Shown piece by piece: positions 46,330 through 56,783 of a stretch of DNA of 64,000 nucleotides. The notes below the pieces were generated by a model. The model ran no database searches. It was not told where the DNA came from and worked only from the letters and a program-made list of their open reading frames with translations. Source of the stretch: Strigamia acuminata (taxonomy: Eukaryota > Arthropoda > Chilopoda > Geophilomorpha > Linotaeniidae); the NCBI GenBank assembly GCA_949358305.1, contig OX442314.1, forward strand, positions 21,135,060-21,199,059, written 5' to 3'. The position numbers and the translations under genes are program-made. Position 1 is the stretch's first letter, and each line of letters starts with the position of its first letter.

Positions 46330-49262
46330 TTATATTCTTTCTGAAACCGAATGTGCAGCATCACCAGCTGAATGCACCATTTCGTTTTCACTACGCAGAA
46401 AATCGATCAAAATATCCACACTGCTGTTTGTAGCTGTAAGTACATTTACTTCGGTCCGGTTCCACACAGTTGCCATAATAAAACAAAACACCATCCCGAC
46501 GGATAGAAATACTCGTAAAATCCCAAGCAGAGCCTAAATTCATTAAATTAATTAATATAAATACTTAAATTCTAAATAAAATTCAGTACTTGTAAGCCGT
46601 AAGGAAGTTGCAAATGCACGGTTCCAAAAACAACGCAGAATAACAATGCAAAAGCAACGTAATACACGATACGATCGTTCTGTAACCGTCGAAAATCACC
46701 AACTATTACTCGTCCAGTTTCTTCTAAAGCACTTATTCGATCAACAATATTAGTTTCAATTTTTTTGACTGAAAATAGAAAACGTCAATGTAATACGTTA
46801 ATACGAAAAACAAACGACAGATAATTTTACCAGAAGCAGATTTAGTGATATTTAATGTAGCAGAAACAGCTTCATGGTCGGAATATGACAAGCCCAGGTC
46901 GGGAATTTTGTCTAGCGGCAAACTGGACGCTAAAACATTAACCTCGGCACCTTAAAATAAATGTTAAGTAATATTAATAAGAAAAAAAAGGATAGTTTTT
47001 AAACGTTTTGGTTTACCGTTATGATAATTATATAAAATGTAATCTATTCGTCTCCCGAACGGGTTTTCTTTAAGAATTGAAGGTGGAGTGTACGAGTTTC
47101 TTTTAGTTTCATTAGTAGCTCCACTTCCTTCATCCTTCTTTTCGCACTGCTGGAAAGTGTCCAGTAAATTGGCATTGTAGCAAATAAGGCGATAAGGAAC
47201 GTCAACGGCTTCAGCGTTAAAGTCACCCGCTACGATAACTACATCACAGTTAGATGATGTGGAGGATACAAACTGGCTAAACTCGAATGCTTGACACACC
47301 CTGTGCGAAAGGTATTCATCGTTCCTGTGATTATACACAGCATGAAGCTGAAAAAGAAAGAAAACAATTTTTACATAAATAAGAAAATGACGTGATAACT
47401 GGGATTGGAAAATCGAAAAACTGAAAACAAATTTTACTCGCATTTGGGTTCATAAAAATCTAGTTTTAGGCTCATAATTAGAGCCCGGATAAATGCATAA
47501 ATGCATATAAAAAATATTTTTGTGCTTAAATTGCCAAAATTGGCTATAAATGCATATATTGCAAAAATCAGAAAATAAATTCATAAATCGCAATTTTTCT
47601 GAAAAAAATGGCGATTTGTGCCTTTTTTTACGCTATGTAACGTGTACGTATCAATTTTTGCTTTTTTTAAGAAACGTGTCGTATACGTTTCATGTACTTA
47701 TGATCAGTGCTGAACTGGCCGAGCGGACTGCCGAGAATTTCCCGGTGGCCGGTGGCCCATGGCGGACCCACCGCGGCCCGTCGCTGTGACCCGACCCATC
47801 TAGATTTCCCGGTACTACATTTGTACCCAGTCCAGCCCTGCGTATGATTTTCGTTCGGAAAACTGAGAACTTCGCCAAAAACAAGAGAAGTCACTAAATG
47901 TGTTTTCTGAAAAAGTTTATAGAAATAAACAAATAAAAAAAAAAAAATGAATTGTAATTAAATTACTAATTATAATTCATTTACATCAAGAACACTTGGA
48001 AGTGGCATTAAGTTGTTATTTAACACATGATTTCACTTGAATAAATTTTGTTATTATGCATTCTTTTTTTTATATAAAATGAAATTTAAGTCCATATTTT
48101 TATTTTTTTATCACAGAAAATGGAATTTTTAGTGCATATTTTATGTGCATAAAACGAATTTTATTTCACATATATATCCGGGGTCTACCTACTCATAACG
48201 AATTTTTAGACTAAAAATAGCAGTTTAGTCTAAAAAAAAACAATTTTAGGCTAAAAAATGCAATTTTAAGATTTAAAAAAATTACAATTACATTTGTACT
48301 GCCTATAGCTGCTTTCTTGTGCATTCTAATTAAGCAATAAAATGGTATTTTTTAAACAATACATCCATTTTTTAAGCACAAACATTTAGTAGTTGTTTTC
48401 TTTTTACCATCAATAATGGTAAATATACTCTGTGTGTGGAAAAATACTTATAATTACAAACTCGTACATGTGCAGTGTAGAAGTTGATAAGTACTCCTTG
48501 ATAGAAAATTCTGGCAAGCCCCACTCCTTTGCCACCAAACCAATCCCCATGTTGTATTCGATGAGCATAACCATTCAGGGGCCAGGTTTGGAACAAAGCA
48601 TCTATAATTCGTCCTTTCGAAAAAATGCACAGCCCAGAGCCTAAACATCCACTATAATAAAAAAAAAAAAAAAAATCTTATAAAAATACAACTACACAAA
48701 CCACTAAACAACCAAATTAAAAAACATTACCTCCTGAAATAATATGAATAACGCATAGACGGAAACACTTTCTTGGCTATCGTTTCATAATCCGAATAAC
48801 TCCACACCTAATCATTAAAAATGAAAAAAAGTCGTTTAAGCAATTAAATTTGTAACATTAAAGGCTTAAAATATGACATAGTTTGATCCTGAAATGTGGA
48901 ATTTAGATTAATGGTGTTTTATTGCTTACTTCTTGCAGAGCAACTAGATCGTAACCTCCTCTAGCTAATTCGGTTGCTATAGCAACAATGCGTGCTTTTC
49001 GATCCGCACTTATCCCTGGAATGCCCCTAAAATTTTAAAAAAATACTTTAAAATCAATTTTAAAGATTAATTAAAAATTAAAAAATTAGCCATAACACCA
49101 AAACGATCTTTTTAAAATAATAAAATAATAAATAAACGTAGAATATTTTAAGTAGGTTAGTTGAGTTCCGGCTTAACCTTAAAATATGACCCAGCAGCAT
49201 ATGCCCCATGTCAATAAAACTTACCAACAATTTAGTGTGAATACACGTAACTGTACTTCCAT
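46330..49262 (-). CDS. SMPD2: Neutral sphingomyelinase, SMPD2 family, copy B
   Basis: Second tandem copy. Exons (minus): 49262-49225, 49026-48930, 48807-48731, 48651-48468, 47347-47017, 46950-46831, 46768-46590, 46533-46330 (409 aa). All catalytic motifs are kept (LQEVW, GDFNAE, SDHEA), as are both C-terminal hydrophobic segments. Unlike copy A it retains the family Trp in NCWGIP and a normal GT donor after exon 6. Its last exon reads three codons beyond copy A and ends SVSERI. These features suggest copy B is closer to the ancestral state. Intron 4 (47348-48467) has taken in transposon-like sequence. Both copies could be functional. Confidence 0.9.
47484..48183. mobile_element. Insertion in SMPD2-B intron 4, possible non-autonomous DNA element
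   Basis: About 0.7 kb absent from the same intron of copy A. It begins CCCGGATAAATGC and ends in a complementary-looking TATATATCCGGGG, a short imperfect terminal inverted repeat. No target-site duplication is clear and no transposase is present. A smaller hAT-type MITE sits within it (47705-47840). Confidence 0.4.
47705..47840. mobile_element. hAT-type MITE with 8-bp target duplication
   Basis: A 136-bp GC-rich element with ends CAGTGCTGAACTGG and, on the other strand, CAGGGCTGGACTGG. It is flanked by CTTATGAT on the left and CGTATGAT on the right, an 8-bp target duplication with one mismatch, as hAT elements make. The centre is rich in CCCGGTGGCCGG-like words. It has no coding capacity. 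Confidence 0.72.
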
Positions 49263-50165
49263 TCTCATGGCACTGCGACAACCCTATTTCTACAGTATCT
49301 GATGAGATAAAGAAACTGAACGTAGCCAAATAAGAAATCCATCTGGCAGCATGATAAACGAAAACCACTTGTCTAAATATCTACCGAACGACCGAACGAC
49401 CGAACGACGACCAGGACCAGCCTTAGTCAAAATCGGCTCTCTGCAGTCGATTCACCGCGACATCTAGTGTCAGTATCGTAAAATAAATTATGGTACTGCA
49501 AGGCCTTGATAGCTTTTGAATTTCAAACTTTTTGCTATATTGTCGCGTAAATTTTGAAAATTTTAAAGAAATCTTGAAACCGTTTAGTTTTTGTTTAAAT
49601 AAAAACGTTTTTTATTTTTTTTCCACCGGCACAATGATTTAAAATATACAGCAGCAACACGAGCAATTGAAGTATATTTTATCTTCTATTTTTTTTTTAA
49701 CCTAAAAAACGAAATAAGGATATTTTGAGCAATGAGTTTCCATGATTTCCATTGTTATTGCACCATATGAAAAATATGTACAATTGTTTTTGTATATTTT
49801 TTTTGCTTCTTTTTCTTAAAATTCGCGGTACAACGAAAATTTTTGCTAAACAAGATTTCATTAATTGTATACAATTGTAACAATAAAATGTCAATGAATA
49901 TTGTACAAATAATAGTTCATATAATTTGCTCAATTTACACAACCGCATTAAACAGTTGTCTGTCTGCAAAAAACAATTATAACCCTAATGATCCCGGAAA
50001 ATAAAAATAAAAATAACAATAAAAACAAAACAATATCATGATTTCATTCATAAAATAACGAATTATTTTAGCACGATAAAAATAATAAGAATAAAAATAA
50101 AGTGAAAAAAAACAAATTTTGATCAGAAAACTATGTGCTGTTTCAAAATGTAACGTTCAATTTTC
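49263..50165. other. Gap between SMPD2-B promoter and SND1 3' end
   Basis: It holds the SMPD2-B promoter flank to 49361, a short ACCGAACG tandem repeat (49383-49405) just past the duplication edge, then AT-rich sequence with the SND1 3' UTR. No other gene was seen. Confidence 0.55.
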
Positions 50166-53100
50166 TTAACGTTTGTAACCAAATTCCTTCGCGTCATCAT
50201 CGGTGAAATCGCCGTAACACCACAGATTCAACTAAAACAAAAACAAAAATAAAAAAAAATAAGCAATACACAATACAACAAACACCACATACCCTTTTCT
50301 TTTTAGCTTGCTCTTGTGCCAGTTTATATTCCCCAACCTAAAACAAAAAAATTAAATGTTCATCTCATTTTATCTCACTTTTTATTCCACATTAACCCAC
50401 CAATTTCTGAAGTCTCTTCTCCTTTCTGATCTCAACGATAAGTATACCGTCACTTATCAATAGTTTGGCGACATCGTCACGCGATTCGGGAATAATCATC
50501 GAGACGAAATCCATCCCAGGCTGTCGATATTCAACATTCATCATAAATGTTTTGTCAACAATATCCTCCAATAGAGCTTGAAAAGCCGAGTCCCGTGAAT
50601 CCGGCTATTAATAACAAACAAAATTATCAAAAAACATTTAAAAATTAAATGCTCGACTTACGTCGCTAGGAATCGTAACACACGCCAATGAATATTTGTG
50701 CGCGAATGGCGAAATCCCGTGGAACATCGTTGGAAGCTGTGCAAGTTTTGTCGAGTTTGTAGTCTCGCGCTGTAATGAAAACAAAATGGCAAAAAAAAGT
50801 ATATAAATTAAAAATACGACGTAAAATGTAAACCGAGACTAACATTTCCGTAATCCACGTATAAAATATTTATGTTTCCGCCGGAAATGCTCTCAACTTT
50901 TGCTCTGTACCAAACGCCGTCCGTGAATTTAGCCGCACAAAGATCATCTCTTTTTGGGTTGTAAGCACCGGCAACTGGAGTACGCGACGTGAACTCTTCT
51001 CTCAACTGATTCATCAATTGCTCCAATTGTGCGCCCTGGTCCGTTTGTTGCGCGTAAAACGAGAAATCAGGATGAAGAGCAGTCACTAACACGCTCTTAT
51101 AAGCTGGAAGTCGTTCCTTGATCTCCTCTTTCACCTCAATTTCTTTCGGCTCTTCGTAATTAGCCCACATCTAGCAATATAAAAAAAAATTTATCATAAA
51201 TTTAATTCAATTACCATTTTTTTTTTTTTTTTACTTTTATTTTTTTATCTTTTGCTGCGGTTTCAGCAATCTGCAATTCTCGGAAATACTGACTTCTTTC
51301 GGCAGTGAAATGAACGGATGACAAACCTTCTTCGACCAATCCGACAGACAAATTCTTTCCACCAACCCACAACCACCCGATAAAGTTTCCAATCTTATCC
51401 ATGTTGTCCACCTCAATTTCAACCTAACAAAACAAATCATTAAAAAAAATTCCAACAAAATTTAACGCTACACGAATAATTTACTTCTTTTTGAAGACAC
51501 AAATCCTTAGTGAATTCCAGCGCTTCCGGACCGTACGCTTCACCATCAAAAGTAGTATTATTTGGTCCTGGACGAGTAATCCTGGGACAATTAATACCAG
51601 CCAGAAGGAAGGTGATCAGACAAGTTTCCCTGGGAACGTACAATCGAAGCCTCGAACCACTCGCAACATATTCAACCACCGCGTTACTTCTGCCAGCACG
51701 TTGAAGAAATGGAAAGAATTGTTTCGCTTTTGCATAATCCTAAATAAAAATTTAAAAAAAAAAAAATAATTATTTCATATTTAATAATAAATCGAAGAAT
51801 TAATACCCCTGAAATGTCAGCCACACGATTTTTAGGCAATTCCTTGCCGCTGTGAATTCCCTTCTTAGATTTCATCGCCTTCTCTTCGGCTATTAGCAGA
51901 TCATCGTAACGAGATGAGCGTTTATCATCATCCATTCGATAACGAATGACCGATGCCAAGCCCTTGAGTACCAAAGTTTCGGCTACGTTCGATCCGCCTA
52001 CGCACACCGTGCAACAAACTTTTTCCGGAAACGACTCCGATTTCGGCTGAATGTAATCTATGTTTACATCGACCTGCAACGAAACGCAAAATTTAAATAA
52101 ATGTTTTTTTTTTTACCGTTTTGTTTGTTCCGGATTTCGACCTTTCGGCCAATGAGTTTTTGTCGTAGAAATTCTCTCGCTTCGTACATGTACGGAATGT
52201 CGTAAAGAGGACGAAACTGCTTCCCTTTGGAGTCTTTAGCGCTTTCTTGCGGCTGCGAATCCGTCAAGCGCGGTGGACGAATACTGGCTAAAAAAATTTT
52301 CTTCAGTGTGTTGTTATCGGCCACCTTCAGGACCAGCGCGTCAGCATTTACGATTTCCACGACTTTGCCCTCGAATTTCTTCTCCTTAATATCGGTGTCG
52401 TTGGCTGACGGAACATAGTTTTTCCAAATACGCAAACGCTTTTCCTTAGCATGCCTGTGGAATGCAACATCAATTAGAAATCTTTCATTTCAAAAAAATA
52501 TAAAAACGTTTACTTTTCCGCAGCTCTTAATCTGCTTTGTTCCTGCGCATCCAAATGAGGCAACGTCCACTCTACTACGCGCGCATAACCTTCCTTGACC
52601 AATAGTTCAGCAATGCTACCGTTCTAAAAAGATAAAAGTTAATTTTGAGAAAAATTTAAATTCGTGTAATTAAACTAGTAAAATTCTTACTGGATGAATT
52701 ATCGTTGCAAAAATGTTATTTCTCAACACTTTGTTGAACTTGATTTCAATATCACGTTGCAACAACCGCGATTCGGTAAAAAATTTCGCTTCTTCCGCGA
52801 ATTCTTCGGCGTTATTTTCTTCACCAACTTTGAACATGGGTGTCTAAAATAAAAAAAATATATAAAAATTTTAATAAAATAACTTTAAAAAAAAAATTAT
52901 AAACAATAATAATTACTCTTATTCCTGACATCATTATGGTCACATATTGAAATTCGGGCAAAACAAACACTCGAACGGTGCAACCGTCACGCACATTTTC
53001 AACAACAGCACTGACGGGTTTGTTATGAGTTGCCACGAAAGCGGATGGATTTTCCAAGTTCCAAATCACATTGCGAATGTTTTCATCAGCCGTCGAAGAA

Positions 53101-54074
53101 AACTTTCCGCGCGACGCAGCGCGTGCTTGCTCCTCGAGTTCCACCAACTTCTGATACTCCCTTTTTAATAATATTTTTAAAAAATTAAAAAAAATTACAT
53201 CAATTTTCCACGTGAAAATAAACTTACTCCGATGCTCTAAGCCCTCCTTTACGAACTTCAACCAGTCCTTCAACTACCAATGCGTGTGCAACATTTTCTC
53301 CAGTAATATCGCCTCCCAAATATACATAACCGCAATCACGTGTTCCTCCTGGGATCTTTTTATCCAGACTGTACGTCACTTCTTTGCCGATTATCTTCTT
53401 TCGCAGATATTCACGCGCTTCCCAAGCAAACGGCTATTTAGATACAAAATAAATATTTATTAACATATTCGCAATTGTATTTAAATGGTAAATTTCTACC
53501 TCGTCTTTAGTTTCGGGTACATTTGGTGGATTTGGTCTGCGAGCCAATTTGCCAGAAATGATGTTGGATAAACTCACGGTTAGTTCTGGTGGTGGACCAG
53601 ATCGCGGCTTATCCCGGATCACAACAGTATCTCCTGACAACACCTAGATAATTAAATGTAAAAATAAATAAATAAATAAATATTTTAAATTTGACCCCAA
53701 TTTCGACTTTTTTCGTTTCACTGCCATTGCCACGTAGCTCCACGTGGTCCGGACAAATTACCGCATAGATCGTAATGCTCGTACGGAGTTAATGAATTCA
53801 CGATTTACAAATGTTGAAAATATTCGGATTCACTCACTCGGTGATCGATATTCGGGGGTTCGATTAAGATGTTGAAAATAGTAAATTAAAGAAAGGTCAT
53901 TCAACTTGCTAGCCCCGGCTCCATATGTTTTAATTTATATTTAAGACTTTTAAGATCTTTATACCATTTTTGGTAACGTCGAACATGTTTTTGATATAGT
54001 TAATAAATGCAAACGGTTCGGGGAAATACCTGCTTCACTATCCATCGGCTGTACACTGTGGGACCGGCACTCAT
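50166..54074 (-). CDS. SND1: Tudor-SN / SND1, staphylococcal nuclease domains plus Tudor
   Basis: A multifunctional RNA-binding nuclease acting in RISC, edited-RNA decay, splicing and stress granules; its Tudor domain reads symmetrically dimethylated arginine. Exons (minus): 54074-54030, 53643-53500, 53433-53228, 53160-52917, 52843-52691, 52623-52514, 52454-52142, 52073-51807, 51739-51485, 51423-51235, 51170-50844, 50769-50662, 50604-50401, 50337-50293, 50231-50166 (891 aa; human 910). Four SN-like domains come first ([21 protein letters not shown]-like [45 protein letters not shown]). The Tudor domain follows ([22 protein letters not shown]) with its aromatic cage, then a split fifth SN domain ending in [18 protein letters not shown]. 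The donor after exon 7 is weak (AAG then gtcgaa). Confidence 0.96.
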
Positions 54075-54489
54075 CTTCTTACAACGATTATTAAGGCACA
54101 AATGGCGGATCGAGCTTGAGATGCTTAAAATTTCGCCATCTACCGGGAAGATGAAAAATCCATCACAAAAAAAAGTTAAACTATTTAATATTATAATTTT
54201 AATGATTTCAATTGGAAATAAACACATGATTTTTCTTTTAATTAAAAAAATTCATCAGCTATATAAATATATATCTTTTAAAAATTTGTATGTTCTTCTT
54301 GCTAGTGTCATCACGGAACGGTCTTTGAGTCTTGCTGGCGTGGCTACATCATAGATAATATTCTATATCTATGGCGACATGATCTGGATTGGCATCATGG
54401 CGTGTGAAGGCACTGCACTTTTGTTTGTTTTTATAACAAATCACTTATGTTTTAAATAAAATTTAAAAAAAAACGTAGTTAGTTACTAG

Positions 54490-54530
<41 letters not shown>

Positions 54531-54898
54531 AAAATGCATATACGTTTTTCTTTTTCCAAATGAATGAATTTTCTTTCGGAAAATAAATGCAAAAATTATG
54601 ATATCGTGATTTAATTTACGAATGGAATTGTGGTGACGATTGATTGCAACTTCCTGCATTACGAAGTGCCCTTTGTTTCTGGCCTGTGTATGTTCCAGTA
54701 TAGTTGTAAACACACTTCCGGTTTAATACTAAACACAAGGTGTATTCACAACTAAACGGGAATTAGTACCCTCTAATAATGTTTTGTTGTTTAGCCAACT
54801 GAGGTACCCTCATGGAGAAACATGATTTCAATATACCATTATTAAAGCTTACTGTATTCGAGGAAAATTTAATTATATTCCATACATAAAGTCAACAT
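54075..54898. promoter_or_regulatory. Divergent region, SND1 / TMEM216-like
   Basis: Shared 5' flank of two divergent genes. A TA microsatellite occupies 54491-54528. No strong core promoter motif is obvious, and no coding exon was recognised. Confidence 0.5.
54491..54528. repeat. TA microsatellite
   Basis: About eighteen TA repeats, ending in AATATATACA. Confidence 0.95.
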
Positions 54899-55785
54899 AT
54901 GTCGAATATGTTGTCATTTCAAGGAGGTTTGTACTACACAATAATAAAGTGACAGTGCCATTCAAACTATTGACAATTTCTTTTTGCAGGCATTCGTGAA
55001 AGGGTAAATTTAAAAAGTAAACGTCTGGTGTTCCAGATACAAATAAATCTTGACATTTCCAAGGAAGAAAAATATTTATTTACATCTGGGTGTACCACTA
55101 CGTTATTATCCTGAATGTGGCGCTCTAATAATCATTTTAATAACTTCTAGTTATCTTCATTACCGTATCAAATCCTTTTAAAAGTGCATGTATGGTATTA
55201 CATAGCATTTATATTTATTGGACAAATGGCAATATTCATATATAAAGGTTCGAAAATGGAAAATAAAGTGAAATTCTCACATTTACCTCTAAAAAACAAT
55301 CTGGATCAATGACTATAAAATAAATCCTCATTCTTCCAGATTAATTAGTAAAAGAAAGTGTGTTCACTTTCTTTTATTAATAAATTTGTTGTTTTTGCAG
55401 GCATAATCCTGCCTTATCCTACTGGCAACTTGACCTTGGAAGTCGTTCTTCTCTTATTTACATCTGGTGTTGAAGCAGTTCGCAATTTCATGGGTCAAAA
55501 AGGAAACTTGACTGAACAGGCCGATTCTATTCTCATCAGTTTGGCGTTAACTCTTCCTGTCGTGTTTGGATTTCTATATTTTTTATTTTGGCAGACGTAT
55601 GTACTGAGGATAGAAGTGATCACAAATGCAATACAACTTACTTTATTAGCTTTGGAAACATTATTTGCACTTTTAACAGTTGCATCTCTGGCAAAGTGGG
55701 TTTAACAAATCAGTGCATTTTAAATATGAAAAATAATTTTTTTTTCACTTATTACAGATATGGTAATTTCACAATACGCCGATAA
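54899..55785 (+). CDS. TMEM216: TMEM216/TMEM80-family ciliary transition-zone protein
   Basis: A four-pass protein of the MKS module at the ciliary transition zone in vertebrates. Exons: 54899-54926, 54990-55003, 55151-55247, 55401-55695, 55758-55785 (153 aa; human TMEM216 145). Order seen: a short N-terminus, LSSLPYQIL (human LSSTPLEIL), TM1 with WYYIAFIFIGQMAIFIYKG, the family signature ILPYPTGNLTLEVVLLLF, FMGQKGNLTEQAD, and TM3-TM4 with LFWQTYVLRIEVITNAIQLT. The second exon is only 14 nt. It is supported by exact phase on both sides, a TTTTTGCAG acceptor and a gtaaat donor, and it rebuilds the RLSS join seen in vertebrates. The first exon is inferred from phase alone. TMEM80 cannot be excluded. 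Confidence 0.85.
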
Positions 55786-56783
55786 ATAATGCCTCAACTT
55801 ATTTAATTTATATTTAATTCTTTTTTTTATGTATATCTGATAATAAATATAATTTTAGCTAATTTTGGTGAATTTTTTTGCAGTAATTATCAAACAATTA
55901 TGAAATTATAGAGCATTAAAATGGAAAAAACCTTACGATTGCAGATTTATATGTTTACGGTATTGTCAAAACGTTTGGCACAAAATATAACGTGATTAAT
56001 TTGAAAGCACAAGCCACTAATATATTCACAATGTTAAAATAATTATTTTTTTCTGTAATGAATAATCTTAAAATTTCAGTTTCTAATTCTACATTCTAAA
56101 CAAAAAAGCTGAAAATTTGAGCGTTAGCAGAGTAAGAAAATATATTTATATATACATAATTTAAAATTTGTTCTTTTTTTTTTCAAAAAAAAAATAAAAT
56201 AAAAACACCTTAAACTATATTTTTTTTAATAATCTCAATGTATCTAATTTAATTGCAAGTGCTATTAATAACTACGTTTCATCAAAGGTGGAAGCAGAAT
56301 TGGTTTTTAATTGTTTTTGATGTTGTTCTGTTGTCAAAAACAAATAAACCCACCTGTTTCTCAATTCTCACGTCAAATACAGATCCGAAATTCATTTTAA
56401 AATGTATTTCAATTGACAAAGCACTTTTTAAAAATTAAAAAACTAAAAATTTTACACACTTTAATCTCAAACTGCACAATCGTCAAACCAAGAAACAACA
56501 GTTTCCACATTAACAATTTCCGCTTAACTTTCAATAATAATAATAATAATAATAATAACATTAAGCATAATATTTAGATATATTTTCATGTATTTTTTTC
56601 TTCGTTACCAAATAGTAAACTGTAGAAACATTTGACAATGTTATGTACAGCATAATGTTTAAAAATTCAGAACTTTTCAGTTATTCACAATTCACTTCAA
56701 AATAATTATCACCCATGATCTCATGATTAGTAATCTAAAGTATTATAACAGAAAAATTAAACATTTCTCCATACAATAATCTC
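55786..56783. other. Convergent gap, TMEM216-like / PAWR
   Basis: AT-rich 3' UTR and intergenic sequence, with an AAT microsatellite near 56534-56560. No coding exon was seen. Confidence 0.55.

Larger units (their letters stand above)
45313..49361. repeat. Tandem segmental duplication, unit B
   Basis: Second copy of the 40322-45312 unit, directly repeated. Its first 750 bases repeat the tryptophan hydroxylase 3' flank. It carries SMPD2-B, lacks the foldback element, and has a TA microsatellite at 46171-46202 and about 0.7 kb of extra sequence in intron 4. Confidence 0.9.

Noticed and set aside
47705-47730. TGGCCGAGCGG, identical to a tRNA-Leu A box
   Set aside because: No B box or cloverleaf follows, and the sequence is explained by the MITE terminal repeat.
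47550-47894. ORFs over the GC-rich patch in SMPD2-B intron 4
   Set aside because: They arise from the hAT MITE, which is non-coding.
48973-48986. Perfect X-box GTTGCTATAGCAAC
   Set aside because: It lies inside SMPD2-B exon 2 and encodes a conserved stretch (IVAIATEL). Copy A differs by one base, so coding constraint explains it.
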